64,000 bases of DNA, taken from Sergeia podlipaevii (Eukaryota; Euglenozoa; Kinetoplastea; Trypanosomatida; Trypanosomatidae). A model generated the notes under the pieces. That model ran no database searches and was not told the origin of the DNA. It saw only the letters and a list, made by a program, of their open reading frames with translations. The stretch lies in assembly GCA_030849805.1 (NCBI GenBank), contig JASANZ010002211.1, positions 1 to 64,000 of the forward strand, in the 5' to 3' direction. Shown one piece after another: positions 56,944-64,000 of the stretch (the first letter of the stretch is position 1; every line of letters starts with the position of its first letter). Made by a program: the position numbers and the translations under genes.

Positions 56944-59784
56944 TTACTTATCCCCATTCACCTTCGTCCACAAAATCTTCAAGTAGTCACTGTACGATGG
57001 AATCTCCTTCACTGTGTCCTCGGTCATGCAGCGCGTAAGCATTGGCTCAAACACAGTGTTGCCCTGCGCGCACAGGCCTACAGTGGCGCAGAACGCCGGC
57101 TTGCTGATGGCCTGCTGCTCCTCAATAAGAGCACGAATGCGTTGCGTCAGCGCCTGGAGTTCGTCCAGCGGCACATCACGCAGTGCCTCGCAGGTGGAAT
57201 CACTGAAGCCGGGCTCACCTTGAGTGAGTCCCAGTGCTGCTACGATGCTGGGGTCCACCTTCTTGCCATACCACAGCACCACGGCGCTGCCTACGTTCAC
57301 GAGGAAGATGCCCTCGAGTGTGAAGTGCTGCTGAGACGAGTACATAGGTGAAGGCAGCTGCGCCAGCGGCGTGGTGGGCAGGAACAAAAGATATGACCAA
57401 CCCAAATAGTACGAGAGCATCGCCTCAGGTGGGGACGCCATGACTTGTGCCATGAAAGCCACACGCTCGTCCGGGGGGATCGTCCGCACGGTCGCCAAAC
57501 CTATCGCCGGGCACCGGAAGAAGCCATTCAAAATCTGCGGCACAAACTTGATGCTTTCAGGCAACATAAGCTGTCCAGGAGGTTGGCCCTGGCCGCCCAT
57601 GTTCTTGTTCGCTAGTCTAATAAAACTCACCAGTTTGTCGGTAACCTTTTGCTTGGCCTGCGTGTATGGACAGCTCACGGCGTAGTCCACGCACATCTTG
57701 GTCAGGAAGCATGCAACCCCGATAGAGTTGGCGGAGTTGACGATGCGGCCGATAGATGGTGACACGGGAATCTGAATGGTGTGGACACGAATGCGGCGCT
57801 CTCGGGCACGAGTGGTGTACACCACCGCAAACTGCACGTATGCGAAGCTACCCTTGAAACCTGGTCCCACCTTCAGTTCAACAGAGTAGGACGAGTCCTC
57901 GTCTGCAACCGGGAGGGCAAGAAGGTCGGGTTCACGAACGTGACAGTGACCATAAAAGTTTGGTACAATGACTCCGTTAGACGTGCGGACGCGCAGAATG
58001 CTGTCAAACGCAGTGAAGCGTACCAGCGCGTGCTTCACCTGCGCCGCTATTCCCCCCATACTCTGAGGGGTCGCGCGGTGAATGTTGCCGGAAGTAAAGC
58101 GGGAGAGTGGCGCGATGGTGGTGAGATCGAGATCGGTAGTGCCACCCGCAAAAATATCAACAGAGGTGCCGCTATTAGAGCACACCAGTGCGCGTTGCTT
58201 GTACCAGTCGTTGGCTGTCGCGCACATGGTGTACTCCTTTGGCTGGTTCGATAACTTCGAGGGATCAAAGCGCTGCTTCAGCTTACCTTCGCCCACTGAG
58301 GGGATGCAACACACACTCGAAATGATCTTTCCGCCATTGTTCTCGAGCATCGTGATGGAGGCGGCCAGGGCGGGGCCATAGGCACAATCCACTTCCTTAG
58401 TTTTGGCAAAAAGTCCAGGTAACTTCTCAAAGAGATCCTTTAAGAGATGATAAGAGTCCTTCACGGGCACCACAAGCTCAGTTATAGGGCACGGTAGCTC
58501 TACCGGATCAAGTTTGAAGTTGTCGTTGACGTTGCACACATCGTCCACCGTGTCCGCAGCGCAGATCATGCGCGGAGCGCTAAGACTGGAGCGTAAATTA
58601 AAGAAGTACACCGTGGCATCAAAGCCAACGACGCCCATATGAAGAACGTCGTCATCCCTCATGCTTTCAAGCGCATCGAGAGCTCCTTTACACATGTTCT
58701 CGAGCAAGCCAGATGTCACAGCTGGGAAGGAACAGTCCAGCATAAGCAGCATGATGGGACGCTTGGGAGGACGGCGCAAAAATTCGGCAGTTGGATAGAA
58801 ATCCACTGTGCAGTTCACGAGCTCTGGGCGGCGCATAATATCCTGCCTGAGCCCAGTGTTGGGGTCTACTGGTGAATAGTATTCCGTCCCGGTGTCATTC
58901 ATATTGCGGCACATGGTGCACTGCCAGCGACGGCCACCATCAGTGAAAGTAGTGAATGGGTTGATGTAGCACTGGCACTTGCGGCAACGAACCATGCGAT
59001 TGCCAAACTCCGCAGGATCCACCTCTGCCACACGTGGCTCAGCAAAGGGCCGAACGTTAATGCCAATAGGAAGCTGAAGCGAGTCACCGAGCTGTGGGGT
59101 AGAGGGAAAGGTACTGAAGGTGGGTCGCACTGAAGCTGGGCGGCATGTGATCATATAGGAGGGTGAAGGGTAAACCCTCGCGAGATCCTCGTTTAGGTCC
59201 TGAGGCCGCAGTCTGGGTACTGAGGGATGGTCCATGAGCTTCATGCGGCTGTTGCTGGTTGTCAGCTGCACCGCACATCCGCACACTATATCAGAGTTAC
59301 TAGTGCTACCAGTACGGAGTTGTTCCTGCGGCGGTACAAATTGTTGAGCTGGTTGCTGAGGCAGCAACGGCTGCTGCTGCTGCTGCGCAGGGTAGCCTTG
59401 GGACTGTGCAGGATACGGCTGCTGCTGCTGCTGCTGCATGGGATATAGCGACTGTCCAGCGTATTGAGACTGGATAGAATACTGGGGTTGCGTAGGATAT
59501 TGCTGCTGTGTATGATGCTGGGGCTGTGGTAGCTGAGCATACTGTGGCTGCTGCTGCTGCTGCTGTTGTTGCGGAGCAGGATAACCGCCGCTGTATGCAT
59601 CGTACGCACCATCTTGAGCAGGCTGAAGATTGTACGGATAACTTTGCGCAGGCTGGGGCTGCAAGGCACCGTAGTCCAGATTCGTTTCAAATGTATGATG
59701 AACAGCGGGCGGAGGTGGTTCCTGATGAGTAGCCTTCGGCTTGTACATCTGGGTGTACATCTCGCCAGCCATATAGTGCGCCAT
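56944..59784 (-). CDS. SEC24: COPII coat cargo-binding subunit Sec24
   Basis: A 946-residue Sec24, which pairs with Sec23 and selects cargo for COPII vesicles at ER exit sites. The N-terminal 150 residues are Gln/Pro/Tyr-rich and disordered, with polyglutamine runs encoded by CAG repeats. The zinc finger is RCRKCQCYINPF then RRWQCTMC. The trunk begins at about residue 330 with MLLMLDCSFPAV. The beta-sandwich and helical domains follow, then a gelsolin-like C-terminus (EGIFLVNVGSAVVLWYG) ending in ILWTKVNGDK. The ATG at 59784 (MAHYMAGEMY) is used; the eight codons upstream start with GTG. Kinetoplastids have two Sec24 paralogues; I cannot say which this is. All Sec24 landmarks are in place. 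Confidence 0.95.
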   Translation of the reverse strand: MAHYMAGEMYTQMYKPKATHQEPPPPAVHHTFETNLDYGALQPQPAQSYPYNLQPAQDGAYDAYSGGYPAPQQQQQQQQPQYAQLPQPQHHTQQQYPTQPQYSIQSQYAGQSLYPMQQQQQQPYPAQSQGYPAQQQQQPLLPQQPAQQFVPPQEQLRTGSTSNSDIVCGCAVQLTTSNSRMKLMDHPSVPRLRPQDLNEDLARVYPSPSYMITCRPASVRPTFSTFPSTPQLGDSLQLPIGINVRPFAEPRVAEVDPAEFGNRMVRCRKCQCYINPFTTFTDGGRRWQCTMCRNMNDTGTEYYSPVDPNTGLRQDIMRRPELVNCTVDFYPTAEFLRRPPKRPIMLLMLDCSFPAVTSGLLENMCKGALDALESMRDDDVLHMGVVGFDATVYFFNLRSSLSAPRMICAADTVDDVCNVNDNFKLDPVELPCPITELVVPVKDSYHLLKDLFEKLPGLFAKTKEVDCAYGPALAASITMLENNGGKIISSVCCIPSVGEGKLKQRFDPSKLSNQPKEYTMCATANDWYKQRALVCSNSGTSVDIFAGGTTDLDLTTIAPLSRFTSGNIHRATPQSMGGIAAQVKHALVRFTAFDSILRVRTSNGVIVPNFYGHCHVREPDLLALPVADEDSSYSVELKVGPGFKGSFAYVQFAVVYTTRARERRIRVHTIQIPVSPSIGRIVNSANSIGVACFLTKMCVDYAVSCPYTQAKQKVTDKLVSFIRLANKNMGGQGQPPGQLMLPESIKFVPQILNGFFRCPAIGLATVRTIPPDERVAFMAQVMASPPEAMLSYYLGWSYLLFLPTTPLAQLPSPMYSSQQHFTLEGIFLVNVGSAVVLWYGKKVDPSIVAALGLTQGEPGFSDSTCEALRDVPLDELQALTQRIRALIEEQQAISKPAFCATVGLCAQGNTVFEPMLTRCMTEDTVKEIPSYSDYLKILWTKVNGDK

Positions 59785-60471
59785 CTCTCTCTTGTGCTCA
59801 AGTTTCACGAATGACTTAACGACGGCCTAGTGGATAAAGGTAGTAAAACACGTTATATAACCCACTGAGGGAGCTGAATAACAATAATAATAATAATAAT
59901 AACAAGAAAGCAGTATAAGCTCTTTTGATGCTACAGCTTACTAAACACGCACGTAGGAAGTAAACGCGTGAGTATACGAATACGCGAGCTAGACACCGAC
60001 TGGTGATGGCTATGCTCTAAAATAATAATAAAAACTCTTCTTTGAAAAACTACTCTGGTGCAAGCACACCTTTCTTCAATGAACGTGAAAACCTGAAGGT
60101 GATGAAAGGGCAAACAAATATATATATGTGCTGGGCTGAATGTGATAGGCTACTGCCAGTAAAATTTAAAATGTAAACAAACGAAGAAAGAAATAGCCAA
60201 TAAATTAGCATGAAAAAAAAGAATGAATGAAACCATTGATACAACGGCAAGCGTATTCAACAAAGCAACAGCAAAAAAAAAATTCAACATGATCATAACG
60301 AGCATTAGAATAAGCAAACGATTTCAGTATAGTTATGTGAACTGTGCAAGTGTCGCATCCAACAAAAAGGGGTATCAACGTCAACAACAAAGAAAAGTTG
60401 CTCTGCATTTACACACGCACACAAACACACACAAGACATGGTGTTACACGCCAATACTAACAACTTCATGG
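59785..60471. other. spacer with AAT microsatellite
   Basis: (AAT)n at 59879-59903 upstream of Sec24, and a second shorter one at 60020-60031. TATATA at 60119-60127 and an A9 run near 60271. No gene. Confidence 0.6.
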
Positions 60472-61110
60472 CTACTTCTTCTGTGACTTTCCAAATGGGT
60501 TTTGGTGCTCCTTCCCGGCTGTCTTACGCACCGTGTGCAGTGGCTGGCCCAGCGGTCTCGCCCTAGCAACGCGTCCAGCGTGGCTCTTCAGCTCCTTCAT
60601 CGTCATCGTACCCACAGGAGCAGCGCGCACTAGGCCCATTTTTCTATACGCCGGTGCCAAAATGTAAGCAAAACATGGATAGCGGATATACACAGATAAA
60701 TCATAGAGGAGCACAAACAGCAGAAGCTGACCACCCAGCACGACGTACCAGTCTGATAGCTCCCACATTTTATTATATTTCTCTTTGCTAAGCACTCCAG
60801 TAGGCACTATTAGATAGTAAGTTGGTTGCATCTTCCCCGTCACTAGCAGACCAAACATGGGAATCATTAACAGCAGAGTAAAGGCAGTCTTCGCGTACTG
60901 GAAAGAGGGATGTAACTCCTTTGTAAGAGGCCCATCCACCTCAATCGCGAGATAGTCGATTGGACGACGTCTAGTGAAAAAGCGCACAAACCAGTTATCC
61001 TTCTTCTCTAGCTGCTTCATGTCACCTCGGGTCTGTGCCAGCACCTCCGCACCAAGCTTGGTACGGCCTAGCTTGTCAAACAGAAGCCGTCGTGTTGTAA
61101 ACCGCAGCAT
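60472..61110 (-). CDS. mitochondrial membrane protein, unknown
   Basis: A 212-residue protein. MLRFTTRRLLFDKLGRTKLG is a strong mitochondrial presequence. Two hydrophobic spans follow: about 78-98 (AKTAFTLLLMIPMFGLLVTG) and about 125-150 (WYVVLGGQLLLFVLLYDLSV), with a short loop between them. Both termini are basic; the tail reads GRVARARPLGQPLHTVRKTA and ends QNPFGKSQKK. There are no metal-binding or catalytic motifs. It is probably a two-pass inner-membrane protein, for example a kinetoplastid-specific subunit of a respiratory or ATP synthase complex, but that is a guess from topology. The start is the first in-frame ATG. Confidence 0.8.
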   Translation of the reverse strand: MLRFTTRRLLFDKLGRTKLGAEVLAQTRGDMKQLEKKDNWFVRFFTRRRPIDYLAIEVDGPLTKELHPSFQYAKTAFTLLLMIPMFGLLVTGKMQPTYYLIVPTGVLSKEKYNKMWELSDWYVVLGGQLLLFVLLYDLSVYIRYPCFAYILAPAYRKMGLVRAAPVGTMTMKELKSHAGRVARARPLGQPLHTVRKTAGKEHQNPFGKSQKK

Positions 61111-61686
61111 ATTGCTATATGCTGTACTAGAATGCTGGTATGTGGGGACTATGTCTCCCTCAAAGACTCTTTTATCAAAGATATATAGGAATCAGAAGAG
61201 ATACAAAGCAAGTGCTTTATGTGCGATAATTGAAGCGTCCATTCCGCAATGAAGAAATCAACAAAAGGAAAACTGTAACAGCACTCAAGCACGCATATAC
61301 AGTGATGCTGCAAGACTGCATGAAGAACTAGCGTATAGTAAACTGCCCCATACACTGGAGCTCTTTCCAGCAGAAAACATCGCGCTAGATACCGACTTTC
61401 ATTTCGTCTTTAAAGTGTTAATAGTAAATGTATTGAGAGAGAGAGAGATAGCCGTACTCTCAGTGTTCTTAAACGACCAAATTATATTACAACTATTCTT
61501 TACAGTGGCACGCACACACACACACACAACACTAACCGAGATAGCAGACAAAATGTAACAGCACCTTCATGGAATCATGCATATATACATATACACTTAC
61601 TTTAATAGTAACTGAGTAAAGCATACCTGACCGATCCTTGAAAGAAAAGCAACAAATGAAAAAAAAAGGATACATAAACAGCACAC
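61111..61686. other. spacer
   Basis: (GA)n at 61435-61449 and (CA)n at 61512-61527. A/T-rich otherwise. No gene. Confidence 0.55.
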
Positions 61687-63330
61687 TCAGCGCTTCTTAT
61701 GATGCTTCTTCTCACCATTCTTCTTCTTCTCCTCGCGTCTATCACGCTTGGCTCCCTTCACAGCCTTGCGGTTCGCCTTCCGCTCCTCCTTTGTCATTTC
61801 AGCAAGTGTCTTTTGGCAAACAACAGGACGCTTCTTGCGCTTCTTCGTGCCATCCTCCTCGTTCCTCTCCTCACAGCCTCCATCTTCGTCCTCGCATTCG
61901 TCTTGCTCCTCCTCCCCCTCTTCTCCATCCATGCCGCTCTCCGATTCTTCATCCCCATCACTCTTCGCGCCGCCGGAACCAGTGACCTTTTCAGGGGCAA
62001 GCATCTGGTCTACGAAAGCCGCCACCTCTTCGTTGGGAGCCTTGCGGTCGGAGATCTCGTTGAGTGTGCGAGGCACTGCAATGTTGAGAAACACCTGCTC
62101 ATCTACCTTTGATTGCTCACAATCCTCAGGACCCTTATTAGCATCCTCCTCTCGCATCTCGCGCAGACGCGCCATCAGTTCATCAACGTTATCCGGCCCC
62201 TGGGAGCGCTGCCACCCTTTAGGTGCATCCGGAGCGGTAATAAAGTGGTAGAGACTTTGAAGGGAAAAGAGAGGAGAAAGACCCTGAGAGCGGAAGAAGG
62301 CGTTCACGTTGACAATGTCACGCCGAAGAAAGTCCAGAGCACGCGGATGGTCACTCTCGACGGACTGCGAGACATCAATGACCACTACGCGTCCCTTATA
62401 GAGCAGCAAGTTATACTCAGATAAGTCACCGTGGATGAGACGGCACCGGCGGAACATCTTGCGCATCGTGCAGCACAAGTCCAGATAGCACTGGTCTAAA
62501 GCCGCCTTGGAGGGAAAACGAACTTCCTTCAGGCGAGGCGCAGGCCAGCCATCCTCACCGAGAAACTCCATTATCAAGACGTGCTGGCGCAGCAGTTTTA
62601 CGGCCGGTGCAAGCACCTTGCCCTCCTGCAGACGACTAAGGTTACGCGCCTCCTTCTCAGCCCACATGCTCACCATCTTGCGTGGGTTACTCTTGCAGTA
62701 GCGCTGAAAGCGGAACTCACCAGAGACGTACTGATCGCGGTCTTTGAACACTAAGATGGACGTCTTGTAGATCTTCAGTGCTGCGGGGCTCCCATCCCCT
62801 GACACGCCATAGTACACGTTCGCCTCTTTACCTGTTGACACGCAGCCGTTGATCTCCTTCAGAAACCCGCTATTGACGAGCTTGTACAGGATGATGCGGG
62901 TGCGCGGATCCATCACATTTTCAACAGTGGCGCGCTCAGAGCGATCAACGTTTTTGGAGTTGTGGTTGGATGCGAATCGCCCAGTCATTGTCATGTCGCG
63001 CAGCTCGTTGAGAACGCGCTGGTTCATCTGCGCACCGCCGCTCGCACCGCCGCCTCGCTGACCGTCGTAGTAGTCGTCCACCCGAATGCGGTTGAGCACG
63101 TTCGCGTCGACGTTTTTGTGCTGCGCGGGTTGAAACCTTGCCAGTGACGTGGCCTCCTTCTGCGCGTTGGCACCACCAGGTGCCACCACTGTCGTGCAGT
63201 TGCCGCCCTTGTTGCCCTGCACCACATCGAAATATCCGTCGTAGTCATCGTCGTCGCTGTCAGAGACCAAGTCATTCATCGTGCTCCCAGGCACCATGTA
63301 CTGCAGGAGCTCCTCATCGCGATCCTCCAT
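61687..63330 (-). CDS. RIO1: RIO1-type atypical protein kinase
   Basis: A 547-residue atypical kinase/ATPase needed for late 40S ribosome maturation. Start at the ATG 63330 (MEDRDEELLQYMVPG); the 41 codons upstream are Phe/Leu-rich translated leader. An acidic N-terminus precedes the RIO domain: P-loop-like CVSTGKEANVYYG, PAALKIYKTSILVFKDRDQY, the hinge LIMEFLGEDGWPAPRLKE, the catalytic loop LIHGDLSEYNLL and the metal-binding VVIDVSQSVE. The flexible loop and hinge mark RIO1 and not RIO2. The C-terminal region is strongly acidic (EEGEEEQDECEDEDGG) and then strongly basic (KKRKKRPVV ... KKKNGEKKHHKKR), fitting nuclear/nucleolar shuttling. Length is normal. Confidence 0.95.
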   Translation of the reverse strand: MEDRDEELLQYMVPGSTMNDLVSDSDDDDYDGYFDVVQGNKGGNCTTVVAPGGANAQKEATSLARFQPAQHKNVDANVLNRIRVDDYYDGQRGGGASGGAQMNQRVLNELRDMTMTGRFASNHNSKNVDRSERATVENVMDPRTRIILYKLVNSGFLKEINGCVSTGKEANVYYGVSGDGSPAALKIYKTSILVFKDRDQYVSGEFRFQRYCKSNPRKMVSMWAEKEARNLSRLQEGKVLAPAVKLLRQHVLIMEFLGEDGWPAPRLKEVRFPSKAALDQCYLDLCCTMRKMFRRCRLIHGDLSEYNLLLYKGRVVVIDVSQSVESDHPRALDFLRRDIVNVNAFFRSQGLSPLFSLQSLYHFITAPDAPKGWQRSQGPDNVDELMARLREMREEDANKGPEDCEQSKVDEQVFLNIAVPRTLNEISDRKAPNEEVAAFVDQMLAPEKVTGSGGAKSDGDEESESGMDGEEGEEEQDECEDEDGGCEERNEEDGTKKRKKRPVVCQKTLAEMTKEERKANRKAVKGAKRDRREEKKKNGEKKHHKKR

Positions 63331-63818
63331 TGTGACAGGATCCTTTTTTAAAAAATAAGAAGCTAAAAGAAAAAGAAAAAGGAAGCGCTCCTGTAAAGGA
63401 AAGTGTAAAGAAAAAAATATATATAGTACTGAATAAAAGTAAATGAATCCCACAGCCTATGTTAAATTATACTTTGTATGTGATGTTATCTTTATAATAA
63501 AATCAAAGGGTTTAATAACAATTGTAAAAGATCAAAGAGTAACAACACAAATATGATTGCAAAAAGAACGTGATCACACGTAAATGTTAGGCAGCAATTT
63601 AGCATAAGATACTCAAAAGATTATGAAAAAAAATTAAGAAAAAGCGCTCTTCATATTTTTTAAAAAATTTTCAGCGTGTGAAGAAAACAGAAACATCACA
63701 ATTTCATTCCAAAATAAACAAAGGAAAAAGGGCGGAAGAAGGAAATAATAAAGGTGGCTTCTGTGCATTGGCGAGCTGTGCCAGCTTGTAGATATTCGGC
63801 TGCCAAGCACAGTATACA
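63331..63818. other. spacer
   Basis: T6A6 at 63345-63356 just upstream of RIO1, purine-rich plus-strand runs (63361-63417, pyrimidine tracts on the coding strand), and T6A6 at 63657-63668. No gene. Confidence 0.6.
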
Positions 63819-64000
63819 CTACAGGATAGACTTGCCCAGCGTCAGCATGTCAACCTGCCTCTCGCGTTCCTTCATGTCCCAGTTATCGCAGCCGGGCTGT
63901 GTGTAGTGTGGCAACAGCTCCGCATATCCACTATGTCGGCCTGCGCCACCATCACTACTACTACACTCCCCGCGCACGAGATCCCGCTCCGCCCTATCAG
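63819..64000 (-). CDS. C-terminal end of a further gene, cut by the window edge
   Basis: Read on the minus strand from the right edge, one frame is open for 59 codons and stops at TAG (63819-63821). It encodes a Glu/Arg-rich start (DRAERDLVRGE), a Ser/Gly linker, then YTQPGCDNWDMKERERQVDM and the end LTLGKSIL. Base composition rises sharply compared with the spacer, and the frame is free of stops, so it is very likely the 3' end of the next gene in the same transcription unit. The visible part is too short to name a family. Confidence 0.7.
   Translation of the reverse strand, partial: DRAERDLVRGECSSSDGGAGRHSGYAELLPHYTQPGCDNWDMKERERQVDMLTLGKSIL

Noticed and set aside
1..64000. tRNA, snoRNA, transposon (ingi/SIDER, SLACS-type) and CRISPR signals
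   Set aside because: I scanned the spacers for B-box-like motifs, reverse-transcriptase motifs and spaced direct repeats and saw none I could support; a covariance-model or profile search would be needed to exclude small RNAs.

Overview
The window looks like nuclear DNA of a trypanosomatid (kinetoplastid) flagellate. All 25 credible genes, including one cut by the right edge, lie on the minus strand. They are intronless and separated by A/T-rich spacers of about 0.3-1.7 kb. Most spacers carry homopurine runs on the plus strand, which are polypyrimidine tracts on the coding strand, as expected upstream of spliced-leader addition sites. This is the layout of one polycistronic transcription unit read from right to left. 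A remnant of the kinetoplastid small calpain-related (DUF1935) family and several intraflagellar-transport genes support the assignment. The genus cannot be fixed from the sequence alone. Intact genes are open for thousands of codons under the standard code, and TGA, TAA and TAG all occur as stops.

Left end (1-5 kb): a decayed zone. It holds a C2H2 zinc-finger gene interrupted only by TGA codons, a weaker leucine-rich-repeat-like remnant, about 2 kb with no gene, and a myristoylated small calpain-related gene broken by two TAA codons 15 bases apart. 5-19 kb: a phytanoyl-CoA dioxygenase-like enzyme, mitoribosomal uL3m, two unknown probably mitochondrial proteins, cytosolic tryptophanyl-tRNA synthetase, a Qa-SNARE, a small protein resembling tRNA-splicing subunit Sen15, IFT27, and a dynein-2 intermediate chain (WDR34-like). 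20-28 kb: one very large DOCK-type protein whose N-terminal part is an array of more than 50 eight-residue repeats. 29-46 kb: proteasome RPN1, IQCH-like protein, RNA polymerase II subunit RPB3 with an archaeal-style four-cysteine motif, IFT70, a polytopic transporter-like protein, protein phosphatase inhibitor 2, and an SR/RanBP2-zinc-finger protein. 46-64 kb: a WW-domain protein, an ATRX/RAD54-like SNF2 ATPase, an ER-type membrane protein, COPII Sec24, a mitochondrial membrane protein, RIO1 kinase, and the C-terminal end of a further gene.

As usual in these genomes, neighbouring genes are mostly unrelated in function. There is still a loose excess of ciliary genes: IFT27 beside the dynein-2 intermediate chain, then IQCH and IFT70. 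Secretory-pathway genes (Qa-SNARE, Sec24) and housekeeping genes for translation, proteolysis and transcription make up most of the rest. I saw no transposon, rRNA, tRNA or CRISPR array. The ATG chosen for several genes lies downstream of the longest open frame, because the extra 5' codons begin with GTG or TTG or encode UTR-like low-complexity sequence.
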